From Methylophaga thalassica MP (lineage in GTDB: Bacteria; Pseudomonadota; Gammaproteobacteria; Nitrosococcales; Methylophagaceae), in contig NZ_AFIG01000001.1 in assembly GCF_000214595.1 (NCBI RefSeq), forward strand, positions 372,001 through 436,000: a stretch of DNA of 64,000 bases. Direction: 5' to 3'. This document shows, piece by piece, positions 20,157-29,369 of this stretch; position 1 is the first letter of the stretch, and each line of letters starts with the position of its first letter. The notes beneath the pieces were generated by a model. It was not told where the DNA came from and searched no databases. It saw nothing but the letters and a program-made list of their open reading frames with translations. The translations under genes were made by a program, and so were the position numbers.

Positions 20157-21323
20157 TCAGCCTTGTTTCCCCAACCATTTTAGTGGATTTGTTGGGCTGC
20201 CTCGATGACGAATTTCAAAATAAAGGCCGGATAGGCCACGAATCCCTTGTTCGCCAGATTGTGCTATAACGTCGCCGGCTTTGACATACTCACCGACATC
20301 TCTAAGTAATGATTCATTATTGCCATAAAGAGTCATATATTGATCACCATGATCAATGATGATTAATAGACCAAACCCTCTCAACCAATCAGCAAAAACA
20401 ACTCGACCTGCTGCTGTGGCTTTGACATCGTTTCCAGTTGGTGACGCAATGACGATACCTTGCCATTTGAGTTTACCAAGATTTCTCGAGCTGCCATAGC
20501 GGGCAAGTAATTTTCCATTAACAGGCCATGTTAGTTTACCTGTCAGACGTGGAAAAGGTGTGTTTGGTTTCACAGGTGTTGAATTATTGTTAGGCTTCGC
20601 TACCGGTGCTGTTGGCGCTGATTTTTTGCTAAGGGAATCCAGCAATTGTTGTAGATTCCGCTCTTCATCTTTCAGAGACGCCAGACGACTGTCTTGTGTC
20701 GATATGCTCTTATCCAGCGCAGCTAGCGTGGCTTTCCTTTGTTTGCTTTGTTGTTCAAGTTGAGTCTGTTTCGAATGCTGCTGCGTCAGCATATTTTCTA
20801 AAGATTGCTGTGCAAGTAAAACATCACGTTGCTCGTCGTTGAGTTTCATCAATAGTTGATGAATATTTTCCAGTTCTTGCTGTCTCGCCTGATGAAAGTA
20901 GCGAAAATAGGTGCTTCCTCGACTAAGGGTAGACACATCTTTCTGGTTTAACAATAGCTCCAGATAACTGGGTTCTGAATGAATGAAAGCAGAACGTATT
21001 TGGCTATATAAGGCATCAAGCTGCTGTTTTTGCTCTTTTTCTTTAATGCCCACCTTATGACGTAGCGCTTCGACCTCTTTGTGTTTATCGTTAATCTGCG
21101 CTTCAAGTTTTCGAAGTTGTTTGTTCAGTTCAGAGACTTGTCGGCTTTGTGTTTTTAACTGATCGAGAAGCGCCTGCCGGTCTGCTTTTTTTTCTGACAG
21201 ATCACTATTCAGTGATTTTATTTCTTTGCGAACATCGTCCAGGCGCGATGCTGAATCTGTTTCAGCATGAACACTGAAACAGATCAGCAGGCTTAAGCAT
21301 GCCAGTAATATTCTCAACGTCAC
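20157..21323 (-). CDS. envC: Murein hydrolase activator EnvC
   Basis: A 388-residue secreted protein: signal peptide (about 1-20), a long coiled coil (about 24-230) rich in Lys, Glu and Gln, a Pro/Asn linker, then a LytM domain (about 265-388). The LytM domain is degenerate: the zinc motif His-x3-Asp is replaced in KWQGIVIASPTG, and the final His-x-His reads FEIRH. That is the EnvC state, which activates AmiA/AmiB amidases at the division site rather than cutting peptidoglycan itself. It lies between gpmI and ctpA on the same strand, with gaps of 9 and 26 bp. Confidence 0.92.
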   Translation of the reverse strand: MTLRILLACLSLLICFSVHAETDSASRLDDVRKEIKSLNSDLSEKKADRQALLDQLKTQSRQVSELNKQLRKLEAQINDKHKEVEALRHKVGIKEKEQKQQLDALYSQIRSAFIHSEPSYLELLLNQKDVSTLSRGSTYFRYFHQARQQELENIHQLLMKLNDEQRDVLLAQQSLENMLTQQHSKQTQLEQQSKQRKATLAALDKSISTQDSRLASLKDEERNLQQLLDSLSKKSAPTAPVAKPNNNSTPVKPNTPFPRLTGKLTWPVNGKLLARYGSSRNLGKLKWQGIVIASPTGNDVKATAAGRVVFADWLRGFGLLIIIDHGDQYMTLYGNNESLLRDVGEYVKAGDVIAQSGEQGIRGLSGLYFEIRHRGSPTNPLKWLGKQG

Positions 21324-21332
21324 TTGAAAGGC

Positions 21333-22865
21333 TTATTGGGCTATTACTAAGAGTTTTTTACCCATTTCGTCTGGAATGGTGAGCCCCATTAATGACAACA
21401 TGGTTGGTGCAATGTCTGACAAAGTCCCCCCATCGACACAATGAGCCTCGCGACCGGCAAATAATAATGGCACGACATTATTGGTATGTGCAGTATGAGG
21501 CTGTCCGGTTTCATGATTGACCATACGCTCGGCATTGCCATGATCTGCTGTCACCAGCATTTCGCCGCCCACTTTTTCAATAGCTGTCCAAATTTTCCCC
21601 AGACTGACGTCCAGAGTTTCGATGGCTTTCACGGCTGCGTCAAAATTACCGGTGTGGCCTACCATATCGGCATTCGCGAAGTTACAAATGATGACATCGT
21701 ATTTTGCACTATTGATCGCTTCGACAAGTTTGTCTGTGACTTCTGGGGCATTCATCTCTGGTTGTTGATCATAGGTATCAACTTTAGGCGATGGGATCAG
21801 AATACGGTCCTCACCTTCATACGGGGTATCCTGACCGCCATTAAAGAAAAAGGTCACATGCGCATATTTCTCAGTTTCAGCAATACGTAGCTGAGTCTTG
21901 CCATGGGCAGATAAGTATTCACCCAGAATGTTATGTAATTTTTCTGTTGGGAAGGCGATAGGCGCAGTGAAGTCTTTTTTGTATTCGGTTAATGTCACAA
22001 AGTCAGCAAGCTGAATTTTTCTTGGTAAAGCAAAACCGGAAAATTCAGGATTGATGAAACATTCCGTCAGCTCACGAGCCCGGTCAGAACGGAAGTTCAT
22101 AAAGACAATGCTGTCACCGTCATTCACTTTTACCGGTGTGCCAATCGTGGTCGCTTTAACAAACTCATCGGTTTCTTCGCGTTCATATGCTGCACGTAGA
22201 CCTTCAATCGCTGTGTCAGCATGATATTGGCCTTTACCTTCGGTGATGAGCTGATAGGCTTCTTCAACTCGATTCCATCGGTTGTCTCTATCCATCGCAT
22301 AAAAACGACCGATGATGGTAGCAAGTTGACCTGTTCCTGATTTTTTGAAGCTTTCTTCTAGTTTCTCAATCGCCGCTTCAGCACTTTTAGGTGGGGTATC
22401 ACGACCATCTAAAAAGGCATGAACATAGACTTGTTTGGCGCCTTGTCTGGCGGCTAGTTCGACCATGGCGTGAATATGTTGTTCATGGCTGTGTACACCA
22501 CCGTCGGATAATAAACCGAAGATATGCACAGCACTATCGGTTTTTTTTGCTTTATCAACCGCGTCAATCAGCACACGATTATCGAAAAACTCACCATTTC
22601 TGATGGCCAGACTGATACGTGTAAACTCCTGATACACAACCCGGCCAGCACCTAAATTCAAATGGCCGACTTCAGAGTTACCCATTTGATCACCCGGTAA
22701 ACCAACACCTTCCCCTGATGCATTAATCAGCGTGTGTGGATATGTTGCCCACATACGGTCCCAATTCGGTGTATTTGCTGCAAGAATGGCATTATTTTCT
22801 GCGGATTCGCTGTAGCCCCATCCATCAAAGATGATGAGCGCCAGAGGTCTGTGTGTTTGCGTCAT
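21333..22865 (-). CDS. gpmI: 2,3-bisphosphoglycerate-independent phosphoglycerate mutase
   Basis: A 510-residue metal-dependent mutase that interconverts 3- and 2-phosphoglycerate. The alkaline-phosphatase-like metal sites are visible: IIFDGWG at residues 11-17, the phospho-acceptor Ser64 in [21 protein letters not shown] near 150, [14 protein letters not shown] near 405 and TADHGNAE near 445. The length is standard. It leads the gpmI-envC-ctpA-yajL gene series on the minus strand and is divergent from the ArsR-type regulator. Confidence 0.97.
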   Translation of the reverse strand: MTQTHRPLALIIFDGWGYSESAENNAILAANTPNWDRMWATYPHTLINASGEGVGLPGDQMGNSEVGHLNLGAGRVVYQEFTRISLAIRNGEFFDNRVLIDAVDKAKKTDSAVHIFGLLSDGGVHSHEQHIHAMVELAARQGAKQVYVHAFLDGRDTPPKSAEAAIEKLEESFKKSGTGQLATIIGRFYAMDRDNRWNRVEEAYQLITEGKGQYHADTAIEGLRAAYEREETDEFVKATTIGTPVKVNDGDSIVFMNFRSDRARELTECFINPEFSGFALPRKIQLADFVTLTEYKKDFTAPIAFPTEKLHNILGEYLSAHGKTQLRIAETEKYAHVTFFFNGGQDTPYEGEDRILIPSPKVDTYDQQPEMNAPEVTDKLVEAINSAKYDVIICNFANADMVGHTGNFDAAVKAIETLDVSLGKIWTAIEKVGGEMLVTADHGNAERMVNHETGQPHTAHTNNVVPLLFAGREAHCVDGGTLSDIAPTMLSLMGLTIPDEMGKKLLVIAQ

Positions 22866-22953
22866 TGATAAGTCCTTAAAACGAAAAGTAGTCGGGCTAT
22901 CTGCTGACTATCCCTTGTCTTGTATGTCATTAAGAATTGATGCCGTGTATTAT

Positions 22954-23322
22954 ATGGTGTTTTGTGATGAAATACAGTCACAGGTACTGACGGACAAAAT
23001 TGTGGCACAAGCTTTAAACATAGATTCTATCGCGATTGATAACGATATCGAACGTGCTGCATTTGCACTGAAAGCGATGTCTCATCCTTTGCGCCTTAAG
23101 ATTCTCTGCGCGATTGGTGAGCATGAGTTATCCGTTCAGGATATCGTTGAGCAGGTTGGCACCACACAAAGTAACGTATCACAGCATTTGGCAAAGTTAC
23201 GTGAAAAAGACATTCTTATGTCACGCCGTGATGCTAATCGTATTTATTACCGTGTGAATGATGAGCGTACTCTCAGACTGATTGAGATGATGCGTGAAGT
23301 ATTCTGTTCTGCAAAAAATTAA
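22954..23322 (+). CDS. ArsR family winged-helix regulator
   Basis: A small regulator with the ArsR fold: AFALKAMSHPLRLKILCAIG then recognition helix TTQSNVSQHLAKLREKDIL and a beta wing (SRRDANRIYYRVND). The metal site of SmtB/ArsR (Cys-Val-Cys in helix 3) is missing; the same place reads ELSVQD, so it probably does not sense metals that way. Redox or sulfide sensing is possible given the rhodanese gene 30 bp downstream (inference). The start is uncertain: ATG 22954 is chosen, but ATG 22924 and GTG 23003 are open and none has a strong ribosome site. Confidence 0.8.
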   Translation: MVFCDEIQSQVLTDKIVAQALNIDSIAIDNDIERAAFALKAMSHPLRLKILCAIGEHELSVQDIVEQVGTTQSNVSQHLAKLREKDILMSRRDANRIYYRVNDERTLRLIEMMREVFCSAKN

Positions 23323-23352
23323 TCTGATTTTAAGACAGTTTTAAGGGTTGCT

Positions 23353-23772
23353 ATGGAAAATTTGGGTGAGTTCATCGTTAATCATTGGATGTTGAGTGCA
23401 GCATGGGTTGTATTGGCTTGGTTAGTTTTTTCTGATGCGATTAATCGTAAACTAACCGGATTACAGCCATTAGATGCTAATCAGTCGGTCAGACTGGTCA
23501 ATCAGTACAAAGGTAAATTTGTTGATGTCCGGGAAGCAGATGAATTCGAGAAAGAGCATATTGCTGACTCGGTCAATCTTCCGTTATCCAAATTAGACGA
23601 AGAAATTAAAAAGTTAAAAAATAAATCGCAACCTCTGGTAATTGTCTGCGCTAGTGGTCAGCGTGCTCGGAATGCCGCCAAAAAGTTAAAATCAAATGAC
23701 TTTGAAGAAGTTTATGTAATGACTGGTGGCATTAATGGATGGAAAGAGGCTAAATTGCCTCTGTTTAGTTAA
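23353..23772 (+). CDS. Membrane-anchored rhodanese domain protein
   Basis: A 139-residue protein with one N-terminal membrane helix (about 10-27) followed by a single rhodanese domain. The active-site loop is IVCASGQRARNAA with the persulfide-forming Cys near residue 97, and FVDVREADEFEKEHIADSVN is the standard N-terminal part of the fold. It resembles E. coli YibN, which also stands directly before grxC and secB. It likely transfers or detoxifies sulfane sulfur at the membrane; the substrate is unknown. Confidence 0.9.
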   Translation: MENLGEFIVNHWMLSAAWVVLAWLVFSDAINRKLTGLQPLDANQSVRLVNQYKGKFVDVREADEFEKEHIADSVNLPLSKLDEEIKKLKNKSQPLVIVCASGQRARNAAKKLKSNDFEEVYVMTGGINGWKEAKLPLFS

Positions 23773-23798
23773 TCAAAACAAAATGGCAGGGTTATATT

Positions 23799-24056
23799 GT
23801 GGCTAAAGTAATTGTTTATTCTTCTGCTCACTGTCCTTACTGTGTAATGGCAAAACAGTTGCTGGAGCGTAAAGGCGTGAAATACGACGAAATTCGTGTG
23901 GATCTGGATCCTTCAAAAAGAGAAGAGATGATGAAAAAGAGCCAGCAAAGAACCGTGCCGCAGATATTTATCAATAATAAAGCCATAGGTGGCTACACTG
24001 ATTTAGTTGCGATTGATCGCACTAAAGAACTAGATAGTCTCCTGGCGCAATCTTAA
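23799..24056 (+). CDS. grxC: Glutaredoxin 3
   Basis: An 85-residue dithiol glutaredoxin with active site CPYC (Cys12, Cys15), the TVPQIFINNKAIGGYTD segment that holds the cis-proline and the glutathione-binding Gly-Gly. It reduces protein disulfides and glutathione mixed disulfides in the cytoplasm. It lies between the rhodanese gene and secB with gaps of about 26 and 17 bp, the conserved gammaproteobacterial order. Confidence 0.96.
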   Translation: MAKVIVYSSAHCPYCVMAKQLLERKGVKYDEIRVDLDPSKREEMMKKSQQRTVPQIFINNKAIGGYTDLVAIDRTKELDSLLAQS

Positions 24057-24073
24057 AACAAGAAGGAATAGAG

Positions 24074-24565
24074 ATGGCTGAAGAAAACACAGCAACAGGT
24101 GAAGAACAACAAAAACCACGGTTTGTGATTCAAAAAATTTACACAAAAGATGTGTCTTTTGAATCACCTAACTCACCTGAAATTTTTCGTGATGAGTGGC
24201 GTCCACAACTGGATTTACAGTTAGGCAATGAATATAACCGTATCGACGATGACACACATGAAATCGTGTTATCTGTTACCGTCACCGCAAAAGTAGGCGA
24301 TAAAACCGCCTTTCTAGTCGAAGTAAAACAGGCTGGTATTTTTACGCTAACGGGCTATACCACCGAAGAAATGGGACCGTTAGTCGGTAGTTACTGCCCC
24401 AATACGCTTTTCCCATTTGTCAGAGAAGTGGTGTCTGATCTAGTGACTAAAGGCGGCTTCCCGCAACTTGTATTGGCCCCCGTCAATTTTGATGCGATGT
24501 ATCTCCATCAAAAAGAGCAAGTTGAGAGACAAGCTCAAGAAGCAAGAGCAAAAACGACGCATTAA
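24074..24565 (+). CDS. secB: Protein-export chaperone SecB
   Basis: A 163-residue tetrameric chaperone that holds secretory preproteins unfolded and hands them to SecA. Family segments are FVIQKIYTKDVSFESPNSPE, LFPFVREVVSDLVTKGGFPQ and LVLAPVNFDAMY. AGAAGGAATAG before the ATG gives a ribosome site. The C-terminal tail (EQVERQAQEARAKTTH) is slightly longer and more charged than in E. coli. gpsA starts 16 bp downstream. Confidence 0.97.
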   Translation: MAEENTATGEEQQKPRFVIQKIYTKDVSFESPNSPEIFRDEWRPQLDLQLGNEYNRIDDDTHEIVLSVTVTAKVGDKTAFLVEVKQAGIFTLTGYTTEEMGPLVGSYCPNTLFPFVREVVSDLVTKGGFPQLVLAPVNFDAMYLHQKEQVERQAQEARAKTTH

Positions 24566-24581
24566 TATCCAGGAAACGGCG

Positions 24582-25610
24582 GTGTCTGAACAAGCCAATT
24601 TATTACCAACACTGGTGTTGGGCGCTGGGGCGTGGGGAACTGCGCTTGCCATGGCGATGGCCAGAAATGGTCATGAGACATGGTTATGGGGAAGAGATAA
24701 ACTACATTGCGCAGAGATGCAAACATCGCGTGAAAATGCGAAATACTTGCCCGGTATAGCGTTCCCTGATGCTTTATCGGTAGTGGATGATGTGCATAAA
24801 GCCATACAAAATTGTGGTCATGTGTTGATTTCAGTTCCCAGTAAAGCCTTTGTAGAAAGCTTGCAAATGATAAAGCCGGTACTTGCAGCTAGAACGCCCG
24901 TGAGTTGGGCAACAAAAGGTTTGGCTCCTGATACCGGTGAGCTGCTTTATGATGTGGCTCGTTCAGTCTTGGGTGAAAGTCATCCATTAGCGGTGATTTC
25001 CGGCCCTTCATTTGCCGCAGAAGTCGCGGCTAATTTACCGACGGCATTTACAGTAGCATCGGAAGATGGTGATTTTGCCAAACAACTGGCGGGTTTGTTT
25101 CATAGCCCAACACTGCGTGTCTACACAACTTATGATGTGTTAGGTGTGCAGATTGGCGGCACAGTCAAAAATGTGTTGGCGATTAGTGCGGGTATTTCTG
25201 ATGGTTTAGGCTATGGAGCCAATGCCCGAGCTGCATTGATTACGCGGGGTATGGCCGAAATAAGACGCTTAGCGGCGGCACTGGGTGCGGAAACTGAAAC
25301 CTTGTTCGGCTTGTCTGGTATTGGTGATTTGATTTTAACCTGCACCGATGATCAAAGTCGCAATCGTCAATTAGGTTTGGCGATTGGACGCGGACTCAGC
25401 GTTGATGATGCTGTTAAGTTTGTCGGTAAAACAGTAGAAGGAATGCATGCTGCACGTGAAGTCATGTTGAGAGCCCGTCAGGCTGACATTGAAATGCCCA
25501 TTGTGGAGCAAGTATGCAAAATTTTGTTTGAAGGGTACGATCCACGAGAATCCGTTCAGGCATTATTATGCAGGGAACAAAAAGCAGAACTCACACCTCC
25601 CGTTAATTAA
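24582..25610 (+). CDS. gpsA: Glycerol-3-phosphate dehydrogenase [NAD(P)+]
   Basis: A 342-residue enzyme that reduces dihydroxyacetone phosphate to sn-glycerol 3-phosphate for phospholipid synthesis. The Rossmann motif is VLGAGAWGTALAMAMARNG near the N-terminus; VKNVLAISAGISDGLGYGAN contains the catalytic lysine, and GLSGIGDLILTCTDDQSRNR follows. The start is GTG 24582, supported by AGGAAAC about 5 bases upstream and by the secB stop just before it; longer in-frame readings would overlap secB. It completes the rhodanese-grxC-secB-gpsA series. Confidence 0.96.
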   Translation: MSEQANLLPTLVLGAGAWGTALAMAMARNGHETWLWGRDKLHCAEMQTSRENAKYLPGIAFPDALSVVDDVHKAIQNCGHVLISVPSKAFVESLQMIKPVLAARTPVSWATKGLAPDTGELLYDVARSVLGESHPLAVISGPSFAAEVAANLPTAFTVASEDGDFAKQLAGLFHSPTLRVYTTYDVLGVQIGGTVKNVLAISAGISDGLGYGANARAALITRGMAEIRRLAAALGAETETLFGLSGIGDLILTCTDDQSRNRQLGLAIGRGLSVDDAVKFVGKTVEGMHAAREVMLRARQADIEMPIVEQVCKILFEGYDPRESVQALLCREQKAELTPPVN

Positions 25611-25638
25611 ACGGGTTAACTAAAACGAGGAAGAATCT

Positions 25639-26508
25639 ATGCGAGGCATTGTGAAGTACAGCACGGCAGTGACCGTTGCTTTAGCCCTGAGCCTGGGGCT
25701 GAGTGGTTGTGGTAACCCACTGAAAAAGTCTGATGATGTAGAAATTTCTACAGAAGGTAAAACCTTATTTGAAACAGGTTTGCAGTACGTCAAAATTGTT
25801 GATCGCGATGTTCCGGGTGTGGCAAATGATCACCCCTACTCAATTTCACCAGACACAATGCGTTCAGTTTTAGAATCGCTTTATGTGAATGAAAAGGTGT
25901 TGTTTAATCAGCGTCAAAATCCGCTGTTTTCACCTGCAGAGTTACAGATTCTAAGTAATGGTTTAGCGAATGGTTTAGGCCGTGCTCAGCCAAATGAAGA
26001 TGTTACCTTTGTTACATTGGGTGTGCATCAGGGCATGATTGCAAAAGAGCGTCAAAGTGATAGCGGTCGTGTTTTCATGAGTGGTGGTCGCTTGAACATT
26101 ATCTTCGGTTTGTTACACGAAGATTATCGTGACAAAGACCAATACACCGGTCAGGAAATTGACCGCCGCGTTAACCCACTGTTACCGGGTACCAGAAAGT
26201 TCGATTCTGAACCCGCTGTAAGAGTGGCGCTTGATAATGGTATGTCGTATCACATTGATCCTGAAACAGGTAAAGAGAGAACAGACTGGATTGAGATTGA
26301 TATTCCGACGGTTTTACAAACCATTGCTGAACGTCAAGCTGATTCAAAAGATGCGCTTATCAGTCCTGAGCTGAAAGAAGATATTGCACGTAATAAGCAA
26401 GAAACCAGCAATCTTCGTGATGACATGGCAAATATCAAAGAAGTCTTATTTGATATGAGCGAAAAAATGGATAAATTACAAAAAGAACTGGAAGCGTTGA
26501 AGAAATAA
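25639..26508 (+). CDS. Uncharacterised lipoprotein with C-terminal coiled coil
   Basis: A 289-residue predicted lipoprotein: signal peptide with lipobox LSGC (Cys24), a globular part, and a C-terminal helical region from about residue 240 (NKQETSNLRDDMANIKEVLF onward) with heptad-like spacing, ending in Lys. I do not recognise a family for the central domain. The residue after Cys is Gly, so outer-membrane sorting is expected. It follows gpsA by 28 bp and is closed by a strong terminator, so it may be the last gene of that operon. Confidence 0.75.
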   Translation: MRGIVKYSTAVTVALALSLGLSGCGNPLKKSDDVEISTEGKTLFETGLQYVKIVDRDVPGVANDHPYSISPDTMRSVLESLYVNEKVLFNQRQNPLFSPAELQILSNGLANGLGRAQPNEDVTFVTLGVHQGMIAKERQSDSGRVFMSGGRLNIIFGLLHEDYRDKDQYTGQEIDRRVNPLLPGTRKFDSEPAVRVALDNGMSYHIDPETGKERTDWIEIDIPTVLQTIAERQADSKDALISPELKEDIARNKQETSNLRDDMANIKEVLFDMSEKMDKLQKELEALKK

Positions 26509-26531
26509 TTCCAGGCATTTATTCAAACATT

Positions 26532-26557
26532 AAAGGGGCTTTGAGCCCCTTTTTTGT
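26532..26557 (+). terminator. Rho-independent terminator after the lipoprotein gene
   Basis: A stem AAGGGGCT with AGCCCCTT around a TTG loop, followed by a T-run. It ends the gpsA-side operon and faces the convergent methyltransferase gene. Confidence 0.88.
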
Positions 26558-26566
26558 TGCTGTCAT

Positions 26567-27739
26567 TCAGAGTTGATAGCGGCGGTCGTTTATTGAAAGC
26601 CGTGCTAACAATTCAAGGTTTTTAGTTAGACTCAATACTTTAAACTGCTGGCCCATCTGGCTTGGCATTAATAATTGCTTTAATCCTGCACTCTGTTGTA
26701 ACCAGTCAGCAGTAGGCATGTTGTTGTGAAACTCTGCAGCAATATCGGTAATGCCGCCTGCCATCAGAAAGTCGCTTTGCTCATGAAACCCTGCTACGTC
26801 CAGCCCTTGTTCAAAGGCGATATCTGCCAGTGTGGTAAATTCCGTGTGGGCGGTAATGTCCTGTAAACCAGGCAAATAAAATGGATCATTATTCAACTGA
26901 TGGCGGTAATAGCAGCATAAGGTCCCCTGCTTTCTTTCTTCGTTATAAAACGTGTTAAAGCTATAGCCATAATCAATTATAAAAAAAGCGCCTTTTTTTA
27001 GTGACTGGGCGATAGTACGTAACCATTGCTGCGAGGCTAAATGAATTTCGGTTTCGTAAATATCTGTTGAAATAAGCGTTTGCAGGCGAGTCCCCTGCTG
27101 CATGAGTTCGTCATCAGTCACAGGTATATCTCGCCAGGCAAAATGGTTATTGTTTAGACATACATGACGTTCATATAGCTGATGCTCTTTTATTTTGATG
27201 AGGTTAACGGGCATGGCGTCACATACTTCATTGGCCAGAATGACACCTTCAAACTGTTCAGGTAATTTGTCTAGCCAAACAAACCGATCTATGAGTCCAG
27301 GTATAAGTTGCTGGATATGTTGTTGCTGGCGTTGGCGTAAATCAGCACTGATTTCCAGAATGTAATAAAACTCAGGCAACTCATGGCTTTTTTCCAGATA
27401 GACCATGATGTCTATGGCGAGTTGCCCACTGCCAGCACCAAATTCGAGAATATGTTTTTGGGTTTTCTGGGCAAAGACATCGATGATATGGTTGGCGATG
27501 CTGTAACCAAAAAAAGGGCTGATTTCAGGGGCGGTGGTGAAATCGCCCTGCTCGCCAAGTTTATGGCTGCCAGCACTGTAATAACCATAACCGGAAGTGT
27601 ATAAGCAGGCATGCATATACTTGGCAAAACTGATTGAGCCACCTTCAGACTGTATTTGCTTTTTGATCAATTCTTTTAAAGCATCACTGTGTTGTTGCGC
27701 TTCAGGCGAAACAGCCGATAATGTGTGTTTATTATTCAT
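26567..27739 (-). CDS. SAM-dependent methyltransferase, MidA/NDUFAF7 family
   Basis: A 390-residue protein of the DUF185/MidA family. The SAM-binding motif is HILEFGAGSGQLAIDI near residue 100; ISFAKYMHACLYTSGYGYYS and GDFTTAPEISPFFG near the N-terminus are family hallmarks. The mitochondrial homologue NDUFAF7 methylates an arginine in complex I; the bacterial substrate is unknown. The start ATG at 27739 is chosen by similarity to family N-termini; it has no clear ribosome site, and longer readings run into folM. Its start lies only 16 bp from the divergent folM start. Confidence 0.85.
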   Translation of the reverse strand: MNNKHTLSAVSPEAQQHSDALKELIKKQIQSEGGSISFAKYMHACLYTSGYGYYSAGSHKLGEQGDFTTAPEISPFFGYSIANHIIDVFAQKTQKHILEFGAGSGQLAIDIMVYLEKSHELPEFYYILEISADLRQRQQQHIQQLIPGLIDRFVWLDKLPEQFEGVILANEVCDAMPVNLIKIKEHQLYERHVCLNNNHFAWRDIPVTDDELMQQGTRLQTLISTDIYETEIHLASQQWLRTIAQSLKKGAFFIIDYGYSFNTFYNEERKQGTLCCYYRHQLNNDPFYLPGLQDITAHTEFTTLADIAFEQGLDVAGFHEQSDFLMAGGITDIAAEFHNNMPTADWLQQSAGLKQLLMPSQMGQQFKVLSLTKNLELLARLSINDRRYQL

Positions 27740-27755
27740 CGTTGAGGAGTAGCAA

Positions 27756-28475
27756 TTGCAACAGGTTGTATTGGTGACAGGCACCAGTCGTCGAGTCGGT
27801 TTGCATATGGCTAAGCGATTCCATGAACAAGGTTGTAATGTTCTTGCACATTACCGTACCGAGACTGATGGTGTCCAAGAAATGCGTGAAATGGGTATTC
27901 ATACCATCCAGGCAGACTTTAACTCCAAACAAGCTATCATGGCGTTTATTGAGGATTGCCAACAACGTTGTGAATCAATAAAAGCGATTATTCATAATGC
28001 CTCTTCATTTTCGCCGACAGATGATGATCTAGAAAAAGCCGCTCAGCAGTATGAACAATTTTTTTATGTACATATGATGGCACCATTTTTGATTAATGAA
28101 GGACTCAAAAGCAAGCTGAAAGGAGACGCTGACAAACCGGCGGATATTGTGCATATCACCGATATCAATGTTGAGAACCCAACACCGCGATTTGATATTT
28201 ATGGCACCACCAAGGCTGGGCTGCATAATATGATGCTGGTATTGGCAAAAAAATATGCACCAGCAGTCAAGGTTAATGCCGTTGCTCCCGGCCCTGTCTT
28301 GTTCACGGAGTCACATTCTGATGAGGTTCGTCAGCAGATGATGTCTGAAACACCACTAGCACGTGAAGGTGGTGCAGAGCCTGTTTTCCTGGCCGTCAAA
28401 AGTTTGTTAGACAATCCTTTCCTGACCGGTGTCTCAATTGCGGTGGATGGTGGTCGCCGACTCTCCAAACGATAA
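27756..28475 (+). CDS. folM: Dihydromonapterin/dihydrofolate reductase FolM-like SDR
   Basis: A 239-residue short-chain dehydrogenase with the FolM/pteridine-reductase cofactor motif TGTSRRVGLHMA (Arg inside the Gly-rich loop), IIHNASSF, and the catalytic Tyr-x3-Lys in DIYGTTKAG. FolM reduces dihydromonapterin and weakly dihydrofolate. The TTG start at 27756 is backed by GAGGAG six bases upstream. The neighbours folK and folB on the other strand are also pterin genes, which supports the call. Its 3' end overlaps folK by 42 nt. Confidence 0.88.
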   Translation: MQQVVLVTGTSRRVGLHMAKRFHEQGCNVLAHYRTETDGVQEMREMGIHTIQADFNSKQAIMAFIEDCQQRCESIKAIIHNASSFSPTDDDLEKAAQQYEQFFYVHMMAPFLINEGLKSKLKGDADKPADIVHITDINVENPTPRFDIYGTTKAGLHNMMLVLAKKYAPAVKVNAVAPGPVLFTESHSDEVRQQMMSETPLAREGGAEPVFLAVKSLLDNPFLTGVSIAVDGGRRLSKR

Positions 28476-28940
28476 AGATCCCACCTGGATTTTGGTGCCA
28501 TTTTGTATTTGGCTGTTAAGTGGTTGATCACTTAAAAATTTAAATAATTCATCAATTAAGGGATACAGAAAATATTCATCTGTGACTTCCCGAGCCGGGG
28601 TATTCAGACCGTCAGGCACCGTAAGAGAGCACAGAATATCCAGATCCGCTGGCCGATCTTTGTGTTTACGATCAGGATCTTCACGATCACGGCCTAGTCT
28701 CATCTCTATCGCGTTACAGATGTCTTTCAGTTTGTCTTGTGGCATATCCGTCTCAATAAAGGCGACGGCGTTCAGGAAAAAGTGCTGGCTATTCATGCCT
28801 ACCGGTGGAATATGCAAAATCCGGCTGATATCAAAACGCTCAAAATGCGCTAGCAACAGATCGACCATGCTTGAAAAGTTTTCAAACGGATCGATATTGC
28901 AGCCCAGTCCAAGTAGGTAGCCGTGTCTTTGTTTATGCAT
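28434..28940 (-). CDS. folK: 6-hydroxymethyl-7,8-dihydropterin pyrophosphokinase
   Basis: A 168-residue FolK-family protein, which moves pyrophosphate from ATP to hydroxymethyl-dihydropterin. The N-terminal LLGLGCNIDPFENF, middle FFLNAVAFIETDM and RPADLDILC (metal-binding Asp pair) are the family motifs. It is somewhat divergent from E. coli FolK: GLGCN replaces the usual GSN start, so specificity for another pterin, such as an H4MPT precursor, is possible (inference). Its ATG shares an A with the folB stop (TAATG), so the two are translationally coupled. Confidence 0.85.
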   Translation of the reverse strand: MHKQRHGYLLGLGCNIDPFENFSSMVDLLLAHFERFDISRILHIPPVGMNSQHFFLNAVAFIETDMPQDKLKDICNAIEMRLGRDREDPDRKHKDRPADLDILCSLTVPDGLNTPAREVTDEYFLYPLIDELFKFLSDQPLNSQIQNGTKIQVGSLSFGESATTIHRN

Positions 28941-29290
28941 TATTTGCTACGTTCAATCACAATTCGAGCCGTATTTTGACCGTGTAAGGCGACGGGCTTA
29001 CTCAGCGTCAGTTTGAGTTTGGGAATTGAGAACTCATTGAGTAACATTTGGGCGAGATCTTCAGCCAGTGTTTCAATAAGCTGATAGTCACTGGCTTTAA
29101 CAAAATTAACTATTTTTTGGGCAATAGCACCATAGTCCAGTGTGTTGCTGATATCGTCTGTTTCCGCAGCTTGACGAATATCCCAGTCCATTTCGAGATC
29201 AAAAGTCAGGGTTTGTTGTGTGTGTCTTTCCCAGTCGTAAATACCAATAATGGTGTCGATTTTAAGGTCGTTAAGAAAAATTTTATCCAT
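28940..29290 (-). CDS. folB: Dihydroneopterin aldolase
   Basis: A 116-residue FolB-type protein. It has IFLNDLKIDTIIGIYDWER near the N-terminus, the family's Gly-Ile-Tyr/Asp-x-Glu-Arg motif, TLDYGAIAQKIVNFV and LIETLAEDLAQMLL with the catalytic Glu, then VALHGQNTARIVIER. It cleaves dihydroneopterin to hydroxymethyl-dihydropterin and glycolaldehyde. The ATG at 29290 is the likely start; an upstream in-frame ATG at 29344 would lengthen the N-terminus without homology. It is divergent from plsY. Confidence 0.93.
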   Translation of the reverse strand: MDKIFLNDLKIDTIIGIYDWERHTQQTLTFDLEMDWDIRQAAETDDISNTLDYGAIAQKIVNFVKASDYQLIETLAEDLAQMLLNEFSIPKLKLTLSKPVALHGQNTARIVIERSK

Positions 29291-29369
29291 GTCTCGATCT
29301 GTCAAAGGGTGGCAATCATTGATTCGCGACCTATAATGTCGCAACGTTTTTAAAAGGTAGCATCATATC

